From: Streptomyces canus
GTDB lineage: Bacteria; Actinomycetota; Actinomycetes; Streptomycetales; Streptomycetaceae
Assembly: GCF_030815415.1 (NCBI RefSeq)
Contig: NZ_JAUSWW010000001.1
Span: forward strand, 6,014,001 to 6,078,000
Length of the DNA: 64,000 bases
Direction of reading: 5' to 3'
In this document: one piece after another, positions 57,258 through 64,000 of the stretch
How positions within the stretch are numbered: the first letter of the stretch is position 1
Layout: the number at the start of each line of letters is the position of its first letter
Notes under the pieces: model-generated
Database searches by the model: none
Seen by the model: only the letters and a program-made list of their open reading frames with translations
Told to the model about the DNA's origin: nothing
Translations under genes and position numbers: made by a program

Positions 57258-58015
57258 TCGGCGGCTCCCTGGCGGGGGTTGGGGGCCGCATTGTGGGTGC
57301 TGGTCGCGAGTTGGGGCTTGGTGCGTTCCAGGTCGCGGTCGAGGTCGGCGATGCGCTGGTACGACTGCCGGCTCGCCCTGCGGCCGCCGTATGTGACGTC
57401 GTCGAAGTCGCGGGCTGCGGTGTGCAGCCGGTCCGCGCGGGTGGGCAGGGCGCGGGCGGCTTCCGCGGCGGCCTCGTCTGCGGTGCGGCCGGGGCGGATG
57501 TCGAGGAGGGCGCGTTCCTCCAGGGAGCGGACGATGGCTCGCATGCGTTCCTGGACGGCCTGGTTCCAGTGGCCCTGGGCGGCGTGTGCCTCGGCGGTCG
57601 CGCGGTGTTCGGCGGCGCTGCGGGGGCGGTCGTCGAACAGGGTGGCGGAGGAGGCGGGTTCGCGGCGCGGGGTGCCGAGGCGCCACCACAGGGCGCCCAG
57701 GACCGCGACGACGGCCAGGATGATGACGACCAGGCCGAGCGCTCCGCCGGGGGTCGCGGTCGCGGCTGTACTGAACAGTTTGTCGACCCAGTCCCAGAAG
57801 GCGTCGAGGGCACGCTGGAACCAGCTGGGGTCGTTCTCGTGGTACAGGCGCTTGGACAGTTCGCGTTGCGCCGCCTCGCGCGCGGGATCACGCGGGATGG
57901 TGATCGGCGGCTCGCCGTCGGAGCGTGACAGTGGCAGCACGAAGGTGTCGCCGGCGCGCACGACTGCGCTCGGCATCGTCGGCAGCGATGCCGGAACTCC
58001 CCCCGTCAGGCTCAC
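57254..58015 (-). CDS. DUF4129 domain membrane protein
   Basis: A 253-residue protein. The N-terminal extracytoplasmic part (ITIPRDPAREAAQRELSKRLYHENDPSWFQRALDAFWDWVDKLF) precedes one membrane helix (GLVVIILAVVAVLGALWW) and a cytosolic DUF4129 domain. That domain has YRATAEAHAAQGHW-like AEHRATAEAHAAQGHWNQAVQERMRAIVRSLEERALLD and RADRLHTAARDFDDVTYGGR. It is a standard member of the MoxR operon. The start is the GTG at 58015, 4 bp after the upstream gene's stop. Confidence 0.88.
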   Translation of the reverse strand: MSLTGGVPASLPTMPSAVVRAGDTFVLPLSRSDGEPPITIPRDPAREAAQRELSKRLYHENDPSWFQRALDAFWDWVDKLFSTAATATPGGALGLVVIILAVVAVLGALWWRLGTPRREPASSATLFDDRPRSAAEHRATAEAHAAQGHWNQAVQERMRAIVRSLEERALLDIRPGRTADEAAAEAARALPTRADRLHTAARDFDDVTYGGRRASRQSYQRIADLDRDLERTKPQLATSTHNAAPNPRQGAAE

Positions 58016-58019
58016 CGCA

Positions 58020-59339
58020 TCAGCCTCCGGGCGTGGGGCCGGCGGTGCCGGAGCCGGAGTCCTGGATGCCTGCCGCGCGGGCGAGGTCGATGTCGAGGGC
58101 CTCGCGGCGGATGCGCTGGTCGATGTAGAGGAGCACGGTGACGCCCGCGGTGATCGGGAAGGTGATCATGGCGCCGATCACCGAGCCGACGCCGCTGACG
58201 ATGAGGTACGTCCAGCCGAAATCGCTTCCGCTGTTCACGAGGCCGGTGAAGCCCTCTCCGTCCAGGGCGGAGGCGATGAAGGCGAAGGGAAGGACGACGA
58301 TCGAGGCGACGATGTTGGCGATGAGCGTGGCGAGCAGCTGGATGCCGAAGACGCGCCACCAGGAGCCGCGGACCAGCTTCGCGGAGCGGCTCAGCGATTT
58401 GAGGATGCCCTGCTTCTCCAGCATCAGCGCGGGCGAGGCGAGGGAGAAGCGGACCATCAGCCACAGGGCGACGACGCCGGTGGCGAGGCTGCCGAGGACG
58501 GCGAGGGCTGCTCCCCCGTCGCCGGCTCCCGCGACGACGGCGAGGATGCCCGGCAGGGCTCCGACCGCGACGACGGCGACGGCGATGAGGATCAGCAGGA
58601 AGATCAGGCCGAAGAGCTTGGCCACCTGAGGTCGGGCGTCGCGCCAGGCCTCGCCGGTGGTCACCGACTTGCCGAGGACCGCGCGGCTGGTGACCGTCGT
58701 GAGCAGGGCGGTCGCCACGATCGTGCCGATCAGCGAGATCAGGAAGACGACACCGGTGCTGAGCATGGCGTCGCCCAAGGCGCGGGTCAGTTCGTCGACG
58801 CTGGCGCTGGGGTCGTCGAGTGCCGCGGTGCTGGCGTCGTTGAGGACCAGGCCTTCGAGGAGGATGACGACGATCTGCGTGACGACCGCGACGGTCAGGG
58901 AGATGCCCAGGACCGTGCGCCAGTAGGTGCGCATGGTGGAGACCGCGCCGTCGAGGATCTCGCCCACGCCGAGCGGGCGCAGCGGGATCACACCGGGTTT
59001 GGCCGCCGGCGGGGGGCCGCCCCAGCCGCTTCCCCAGCCGCCGTATCCGCCTTGACCGTTGCCGGGACCGCCGGGGCTGGCCGGGGGACGGGCGCCCCAG
59101 CCGGGGCCGGGTGGTGGGGGCGGCGGGGCCTGGCCGGGGTTCGCCGGTCCGGTCGGTGCGGACCACTGGGCGGGTGGCGGCTGCTCCTTGGACCACTTCG
59201 AGCCGGGGCCCTGCGGGTCCGCGCCGGGCTGGTCCGAGGAGCCGGGACGGTCTGCGGGCTCGGCAGGGCCGGACGCACCGGGTTCCTGCCCGTCGGACGG
59301 GGCAGATCCGGGCGAGGCCCAGCCCGGAGTGTCTTTCAT
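58020..59339 (-). CDS. Membrane protein with GDPD-type membrane domain
   Basis: A 439-residue protein. The first 115 residues are Pro/Gly/Ser-rich and disordered. The rest is a six-helix membrane domain (PLGVGEILDGAVSTMRTYWRTVLGISL, then STGVVFLISLIGTIVATALL, then SLASPALMLEKQGILKSLSRSAKLVRGSWWRVFG) like the membrane part of some glycerophosphodiester phosphodiesterases. No phosphodiesterase domain is present, so it is not an enzyme of that type. GAAGGAG lies 6 nt before ATG 59339. It is the first gene of the DUF4129-DUF4350-MoxR-DUF58 operon and divergent from mtnA. Confidence 0.86.
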   Translation of the reverse strand: MKDTPGWASPGSAPSDGQEPGASGPAEPADRPGSSDQPGADPQGPGSKWSKEQPPPAQWSAPTGPANPGQAPPPPPPGPGWGARPPASPGGPGNGQGGYGGWGSGWGGPPPAAKPGVIPLRPLGVGEILDGAVSTMRTYWRTVLGISLTVAVVTQIVVILLEGLVLNDASTAALDDPSASVDELTRALGDAMLSTGVVFLISLIGTIVATALLTTVTSRAVLGKSVTTGEAWRDARPQVAKLFGLIFLLILIAVAVVAVGALPGILAVVAGAGDGGAALAVLGSLATGVVALWLMVRFSLASPALMLEKQGILKSLSRSAKLVRGSWWRVFGIQLLATLIANIVASIVVLPFAFIASALDGEGFTGLVNSGSDFGWTYLIVSGVGSVIGAMITFPITAGVTVLLYIDQRIRREALDIDLARAAGIQDSGSGTAGPTPGG

Positions 59340-59479
59340 CGTCGCTCCTTCACGGTGCCCGTCCGCGGTCGCGGTGGCAGGTTGGCAGCCATCGTGCCAT
59401 GGGGTGGTCGCCGGGGGACCGGGCACGGTATCGGCTGCACACCTTCAATTGTCCGCCGGATACGGGGCAGACTGACCGC

Positions 59480-60622
59480 ATGGCTGATCAGTACGCGCAA
59501 TCCGGCGAGGACAGCAGGCCGACCGACATACCGACGATCCGCTGGGAAGAGCCACCCGAAGGCCCTGTCGTGGTCCTTCTGGACCAGACGAGGCTGCCGG
59601 CCGAGGAGGTCGAGCTGGTCTGTACGGACGCACCCGCGCTGGTGGAGGCGATCCGTTCGCTCGCCGTGCGCGGGGCCCCTGTGCTCGGCATCGCGGGGGC
59701 GTACGGCGTCGCGCTCGCCGCCGCGCGCGGCTTCGACGTGGACGAGGCCGCGACGGGGCTCGCGGGTGCCCGTCCCACCGCGGTGAACCTCTCTGTCGGG
59801 GTGCGGCGGGCACTGTCCGCGTACCGGGCGGCGCTCGCCAAGAGCGGGGACGCGGGGCAGGCCGCGATCGCGGCGCTGGTCGCGGCACGGGCGTTGCACC
59901 GGGAGGACGCCGAGGCCAGTGCTCGGATGGCGGAGCGCGGGCTGGCGCTGCTGGACGAGTTGCTGCCCGGCGGCGGGCATCGGATCCTCACGCACTGCAA
60001 CACCGGTTCGCTGGTGTCGGGTGGCGAGGGGACGGCGTTCGCGGTCGCGCTCGCGGCGCATCGGGTGGGGCGGCTGAGGCGCCTGTGGGTGGACGAGACG
60101 CGACCGCTTCTGCAGGGTGCCCGTCTGACGGCGTACGAGGCGGCGCGCAGCGGGATGGCGTACACCCTGCTCACCGACAACGCGGCGGGCTCGCTGTTCG
60201 CTGCGGGGGAGGTGGACGCGGTGCTGATCGGGGCGGACCGGATCGCGGCCGACGGGTCGGTGGCGAACAAGGTGGGGAGTTATCCGCTCGCGGTGCTCGC
60301 GCGGTACCACCATGTGCCGTTCATCGTGGTGGCGCCGGTGACGACGGTGGATCCGGACACGCCGGACGGGGCCTCCATCGAGGTCGAGCAGCGCCCCGGG
60401 TTCGAGGTGACGGAGGTCGCCGCGCCGCAGGTACCGGTGACGGGAGTGGGGGGCGGGATGCCGGTGGCGCCGCTGGGGACGACGGCGTACAACCCGGCGT
60501 TCGATGTGACGCCGCCCGAGCTGGTCACGGCGATCGTCACGGAGGAGGGCGTTGTTTCGCCGGTGACGGCGGAGGCGCTGGAGGAGCTGTGCGCCAGGTC
60601 GCGCGAGGTGACGATCGGCTAG
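59480..60622 (+). CDS. mtnA: S-methyl-5-thioribose-1-phosphate isomerase
   Basis: A 380-residue isomerase of the methionine salvage pathway (methylthioribose-1-P to methylthioribulose-1-P), in the eIF2B-like fold. Signatures are AIRSLAVRGAPVLGIAGAYG (about 60-79), the catalytic Cys in LTHCNTGSLVSGGEGTA, and the catalytic Asp in VLIGADRIAADGSVANKVGSYPLAVLA. The AYNPAFDVTPPELVTAIVTEEG end is also typical. The ATG at 59480 gives MADQYAQSGEDSR, and no strong ribosome-binding site is seen. It acts in the same sulfur cycle as ahcY earlier in the window. Confidence 0.93.
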   Translation: MADQYAQSGEDSRPTDIPTIRWEEPPEGPVVVLLDQTRLPAEEVELVCTDAPALVEAIRSLAVRGAPVLGIAGAYGVALAAARGFDVDEAATGLAGARPTAVNLSVGVRRALSAYRAALAKSGDAGQAAIAALVAARALHREDAEASARMAERGLALLDELLPGGGHRILTHCNTGSLVSGGEGTAFAVALAAHRVGRLRRLWVDETRPLLQGARLTAYEAARSGMAYTLLTDNAAGSLFAAGEVDAVLIGADRIAADGSVANKVGSYPLAVLARYHHVPFIVVAPVTTVDPDTPDGASIEVEQRPGFEVTEVAAPQVPVTGVGGGMPVAPLGTTAYNPAFDVTPPELVTAIVTEEGVVSPVTAEALEELCARSREVTIG

Positions 60623-60700
60623 TGGTCCCATGGCGGGCGAGGCCTGGCCGAAAGCCGTAGGGCCGACCATGGTGTGAGGGTGCGCCTACGCTGGGTCGAT

Positions 60701-60734
60701 GTCAGTAGTAGCTGACATCCGTTACTGACATCGA
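60701..60734. promoter_or_regulatory. Palindrome and direct repeat before mtrA
   Basis: TGTCAG-TAGTAG-CTGACA (60701-60718) is a perfect inverted repeat, and CTGACATC recurs at 60726-60733, about 100 bp before the mtrA start. It may be a binding site (possibly autoregulatory) for this operon; that is inference. Confidence 0.4.
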
Positions 60735-60833
60735 CGTCGCCGGACGGGGGCAGACAGTGACGACCTGGTACGACTATCGTCACGGGCCAGTGACCCTGCT
60801 CACCAGCGCCTCTGTCACTGTTATGAGAATGGG

Positions 60834-61523
60834 ATGATGGCGTTTATGAAGGGACGAGTCCTTGTCGTCGACGACGACACCGCACTGGCCGAGATGCTCG
60901 GCATTGTGCTGCGTGGTGAAGGTTTTGAGCCGTCTTTCGTAGCCGACGGCGACAAGGCGCTGGCCGCATTCCGTGAGACCAAACCCGACCTGGTGCTCCT
61001 GGACCTGATGCTGCCCGGTCGGGACGGCATCGAGGTGTGCCGCCTGATCAGGGCGGAGTCCGGGGTGCCGATCGTGATGCTCACGGCGAAGAGCGACACC
61101 GTCGACGTCGTCGTGGGCCTGGAGTCGGGTGCCGATGACTACATCGTGAAGCCGTTCAAGCCGAAGGAGCTCGTCGCCCGTATCCGGGCGCGGCTGCGGA
61201 GGTCGGAGGAGCCGGCCCCCGAGCAGCTCTCCATCGGCGACCTCGTCATCGACGTGGCCGGTCACTCCGTGAAGCGGGACGGGCAGTCGATCGCGCTGAC
61301 GCCGCTGGAGTTCGACCTGCTGGTCGCACTGGCGCGCAAGCCGTGGCAGGTGTTCACCCGTGAGGTGCTGCTCGAGCAGGTGTGGGGTTACCGGCACGCC
61401 GCCGACACCCGTCTGGTCAACGTGCATGTGCAGCGGCTGCGCTCCAAGGTCGAGAAGGACCCGGAGCGGCCCGAGATCGTGGTGACCGTTCGTGGCGTGG
61501 GATACAAGGCAGGACCCAGCTGA
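60834..61523 (+). CDS. mtrA: Response regulator MtrA
   Basis: A 229-residue OmpR-type response regulator. The receiver has the acidic pair in VLVVDDDTALAEMLG, the phosphoacceptor Asp57 in LVLLDLMLPGRDG, the switch Thr in IVMLTAKSD and the Lys in YIVKPFKPKEL. A winged-helix DNA-binding domain follows (LTPLEFDLLVALARKPWQVFTREVLLEQVWGY, RLRSKVEKDPERPEIVVTVRGVGYK). In actinobacteria MtrA controls cell wall, osmotic and, in Streptomyces, developmental and antibiotic genes. Starts at 60834, 60837 and 60846 are in frame. mtrB begins 1 nt after its stop. Confidence 0.97.
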   Translation: MMAFMKGRVLVVDDDTALAEMLGIVLRGEGFEPSFVADGDKALAAFRETKPDLVLLDLMLPGRDGIEVCRLIRAESGVPIVMLTAKSDTVDVVVGLESGADDYIVKPFKPKELVARIRARLRRSEEPAPEQLSIGDLVIDVAGHSVKRDGQSIALTPLEFDLLVALARKPWQVFTREVLLEQVWGYRHAADTRLVNVHVQRLRSKVEKDPERPEIVVTVRGVGYKAGPS

Positions 61524-61524
61524 C

Positions 61525-63564
61525 ATGTCCGGAGACAGTGCCGCTTCGTCGCCCGGGCGGACCGGGGCCCGTGCGGAGCGGCCTGTCGGTCGGAAGACCT
61601 CGGGCTCCCGCTGGGGACGCTTCTTCGAGGGCGGGCTGCTGCAGGGCGGAGTCCAGGGCAGCCCGGTCCTGAGGCTGTTCATGCGCTGGGTGCGCCGGCC
61701 GCTGCTGCCCGTCATGCGGCTGTGGCGGCGCAACATCCAGCTCAAGGTCGTCGTCACCACGCTGCTGATGTCGCTGGGCGTGGTGCTGCTGCTCGGCTTC
61801 GTCGTCATCGGACAGGTGCGGAACGGGTTGCTCGACGCCAAGGTGAAGGCGTCGCAGAGCCAGGCCGCGGGTGGTTTCTCGGTGGCCAAGCAGAAGGCCG
61901 ACGCGGCGGTGAGTGCGGGCGGCGAGGACGCCGCGGACGGGCGTGCCAACCAGAACGTCAGCCAGTGGATGGGCGACCTCGTGGAGTCCCTCTCCAGTGG
62001 CGGCCAGGGCGCCTTCGACGTCGTCACGCTGCCGGCGGGTGGAGACAGCGGGGGGCCCGGTCCGCGTGCCTCCGGCTACGTCTTTCCGCCGACGAGTGTG
62101 CCCCAGGACCTGCGGGACCGCGTCGATAGCAGCCTGCTCCCGGCCCAGAGCTACACCCGGATCGTGTACACCAACGGCCAGGAGTCGCAGCCCGCGCTGA
62201 TCATCGGCAAGCAGGTCAACGACCCGAACAATGAGCCGTACCAGCTGTACTACCTCTTCCCGCTCACCCAGGAGGAGAAGTCGCTGAGCCTGGTCAAGGG
62301 GACGCTGGCGACGGCCGGGCTCTTCGTCGTCGTACTCCTCGGGGCCATTGCCTGGCTGGTGGTGCGTCAGGTCGTCACGCCGGTGCGGATGGCGGCCGGG
62401 ATCGCCGAGCGGCTGTCCGCGGGGCGTCTGCAGGAACGTATGAAGGTCACCGGTGAGGACGACATCGCCCGGCTCGGTGAGGCCTTCAACAAGATGGCGC
62501 AGAACCTTCAGTTGAAGATCCAGCAGCTGGAGGACCTGTCGCGGATGCAGCGGCGGTTCGTGTCCGACGTGTCGCACGAGCTGCGGACGCCGCTGACGAC
62601 CGTACGCATGGCCGCTGACGTGATCCATGACGCGCGGGAGGACTTCGATCCGGTGACCGCGCGGTCGGCGGAGCTGCTGGCCGACCAGTTGGACCGGTTC
62701 GAGTCGCTGCTCGCCGACCTGCTGGAGATCAGCCGGTTCGACGCGGGTGCGGCGGCGCTGGAGGCGGAGCCGATCGATCTGCGCGTGGTCGTGCAGCGGG
62801 TCGTCAGCGGGGCCGCGCCGCTCGCCGAGCGCAAGGGCACGCGGATACGGCTGGTGGGCGACCAGCAGCCCGTCGTCGCCGAGGCCGACGCTCGGCGGGT
62901 GGAGCGGGTGCTGCGCAATCTCGTCGTCAACGCCGTGGAGCACAGCGAGGGCAAGGATGTCGTGGTCAAGCTGGCCTCGGCGGGCGGGGCGGTCGCGGTC
63001 GCGGTGCGCGACTACGGCGTAGGGCTCAAGCCCGGTGAGGCGACCCGCGTCTTCAGCCGCTTCTGGCGGGCCGACCCGGCACGCGCGCGTACCACCGGTG
63101 GTACGGGCCTGGGGCTGTCCATCGCCCTGGAGGACGCGCGGCTGCACGGCGGCTGGCTGCAGACGTGGGGTGAGCCGGGTGGTGGCTCGCAGTTCCGGCT
63201 GACGCTGCCCAGGACGGCGGACGAGCCGTTGCGGGGCTCGCCGATACCGCTGGAGCCTAAGGACTCGCGCCGCAATCGTGGACTTAATGACGCCGGCTTG
63301 CCGCGCGCGGGGGACGGGGAGAAGCGCGCCACCGTGCCGGTGCAGACTTCGAGCGAGCCGGCGCCCCTCGCGCCGAGGCCGTCCGCCGCCCCCACCGCGG
63401 ATCCGACGGCGCTGCCCGGCAATGGCGCGCGCGTGGTCCCGCGGCCCACCGGGGGAGCGAGGCAGGCGGACGACACGGGCGCCGCGGACGCGCAGTCCTC
63501 GGATGCCCGGAACGTCGGTCCTGAGGACCGGAACAAGCAAGGGGAGGCAAGTCGTGGGCGCTGA
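61525..63564 (+). CDS. mtrB: Sensor histidine kinase MtrB
   Basis: A 679-residue membrane sensor kinase and partner of MtrA. It has two helices (about 75-97 and 263-283) around a 165-residue extracytoplasmic sensor domain. A HAMP domain (VRQVVTPVRMAAGIAERLSAGRLQERM) precedes the dimerisation helix with phosphoacceptor His351 (VSDVSHELRTPLTTVR). The ATPase domain has N-box LRNLVVNAVEHSEGKDV, DYGVGLKPGEATRVFSRFWR and G-box GGTGLGLSIALED. A roughly 120-residue disordered Pro/Ala/Ser tail follows the kinase core. The ATG lies directly after the mtrA stop, and its end overlaps lpqB. Confidence 0.97.
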   Translation: MSGDSAASSPGRTGARAERPVGRKTSGSRWGRFFEGGLLQGGVQGSPVLRLFMRWVRRPLLPVMRLWRRNIQLKVVVTTLLMSLGVVLLLGFVVIGQVRNGLLDAKVKASQSQAAGGFSVAKQKADAAVSAGGEDAADGRANQNVSQWMGDLVESLSSGGQGAFDVVTLPAGGDSGGPGPRASGYVFPPTSVPQDLRDRVDSSLLPAQSYTRIVYTNGQESQPALIIGKQVNDPNNEPYQLYYLFPLTQEEKSLSLVKGTLATAGLFVVVLLGAIAWLVVRQVVTPVRMAAGIAERLSAGRLQERMKVTGEDDIARLGEAFNKMAQNLQLKIQQLEDLSRMQRRFVSDVSHELRTPLTTVRMAADVIHDAREDFDPVTARSAELLADQLDRFESLLADLLEISRFDAGAAALEAEPIDLRVVVQRVVSGAAPLAERKGTRIRLVGDQQPVVAEADARRVERVLRNLVVNAVEHSEGKDVVVKLASAGGAVAVAVRDYGVGLKPGEATRVFSRFWRADPARARTTGGTGLGLSIALEDARLHGGWLQTWGEPGGGSQFRLTLPRTADEPLRGSPIPLEPKDSRRNRGLNDAGLPRAGDGEKRATVPVQTSSEPAPLAPRPSAAPTADPTALPGNGARVVPRPTGGARQADDTGAADAQSSDARNVGPEDRNKQGEASRGR

Positions 63565-64000
63565 CCGCGTGGGGGGCGGCCGGCGGGGACCGGTGCGCAC
63601 GGTGGTGTCGGTCGCCTGTGGCGCCGTACTGCTGGCGGGGTGCGCCTCGATGCCGGACAGCGGGGACCTGCGCGGGGTGGAGTCCACGCCGCGGCAGGAC
63701 CCGCAGGTACGGGTCTACGCACAGCCGCCCCGGGAGAACGCCGAGGCGCCGGAGATCGTGGACGGCTTTCTCGAAGCGCTGACCAGTGACGACTCCGATT
63801 TCGAGACGGCGCGAAAGTATCTGACCGCCAACGTCGCGCGCACCTGGAAGCCCGAGGCGTCGCTCACGGTGCTCGCGGACGGGCCGGACTCGTCCGAGAA
63901 GCTTTCGAGCGGCGGGAAGGACTCGTCCGACGCCGTGTTCTCGCTGACCGGCGAGAAGGTCGCCACCGTCGACGGACAGCAGGTGTACTCGCCCGCCGGC
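63554..64000 (+). CDS. lpqB: Lipoprotein LpqB (3' end cut by window edge)
   Basis: The first 149 residues of LpqB, the lipoprotein that works with MtrAB by contacting the MtrB sensor domain. A signal peptide with lipobox VLLAGCASM (Cys near residue 34) is followed by the conserved PDSGDLRGVESTP and a GerMN/LpqB-like start (ENAEAPEIVDGFLEALTSDDSDFETARKYL). The GTG start is preceded by GGGGAGG and overlaps the end of mtrB by 11 nt, so the third gene of the operon is translationally coupled. The rest lies outside the window. Confidence 0.95.
   Translation, partial: MGADRVGGGRRGPVRTVVSVACGAVLLAGCASMPDSGDLRGVESTPRQDPQVRVYAQPPRENAEAPEIVDGFLEALTSDDSDFETARKYLTANVARTWKPEASLTVLADGPDSSEKLSSGGKDSSDAVFSLTGEKVATVDGQQVYSPAG

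Overview
The window is chromosomal DNA of a Streptomyces (or a very close relative). The evidence is the very high G+C content, frequent GTG/TTG starts, a WhiB developmental regulator, a large 23S rRNA with no tRNA in the 16S-23S spacer, coenzyme F420 genes and the mtrA-mtrB-lpqB operon. The gene order (LCP proteins, AMP-binding fragment, mannose-1-P guanylyltransferase, fbiA/fbiB, whiB, metallopeptidase, DUF3499, manB, SIS protein, manA, sahH, mtrA, mtrB, lpqB) is the conserved actinobacterial envelope/F420 block also known from Mycobacterium tuberculosis.

Layout. 1-2.5 kb: UDP-glucose dehydrogenase (cut by the window edge) divergent from an acyl-CoA dehydrogenase. 2.6-4.2 kb: a solitary HTH protein plus tyrosine recombinase, probably a small or decayed integrative element. 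4.4-6.1 kb: a Met/Cys-rich four-helix copper protein, a CbrC-like protein and a methyltransferase. 6.1-18.1 kb: six LytR-CpsA-Psr (LCP) ligases, all on the minus strand, with a thioesterase, a glycosyltransferase and a small secreted protein among them. 18.3-25.8 kb: AMP-binding fragment, PGRP amidase, nucleotidyltransferase, AlkA-like glycosylase, fbiB-fbiA and cysteine dioxygenase. 26.4-32.4 kb: whiB, a giant membrane glycosyltransferase, a DUF5719 protein and a metallopeptidase. 32.7-40.3 kb: DUF3499, a wrecked lactate permease, manB, Trm112, SIS isomerase, manA and a cation efflux protein. 40.3-46.9 kb: signal peptidase-like protein, fructose-type PTS permease, sahH, a frameshifted gene and an RDD protein. 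46.9-59.3 kb: a SpoIIM-like protein, a complete rrn operon and a minus-strand DUF58-MoxR-DUF4350-DUF4129 operon. 59.5-64 kb: mtnA and mtrA-mtrB-lpqB (cut at the edge).

Together the genes deal mainly with the cell envelope: sugar nucleotide supply (UDP-glucuronate, GDP-mannose), membrane glycosyl transfer, attachment of polymers to peptidoglycan by LCP enzymes, and envelope stress signalling by MtrAB. The most interesting signal is a previously unlisted 30-codon ORF ending in Arg-Cys-Ser-Cys-Cys-Cys-Pro-Ser-Cys-stop just upstream of cysteine dioxygenase. It is followed by a terminator hairpin and a possible competing antiterminator, which looks like a cysteine-responsive attenuator. Other unusual items are a lactate permease whose middle has been replaced by foreign DNA, near-identical 3' ends in two adjacent LCP genes, a signal peptidase-like protein with Glu in place of the catalytic Lys, and two single-base frameshifts (thioesterase, unknown gene after sahH).
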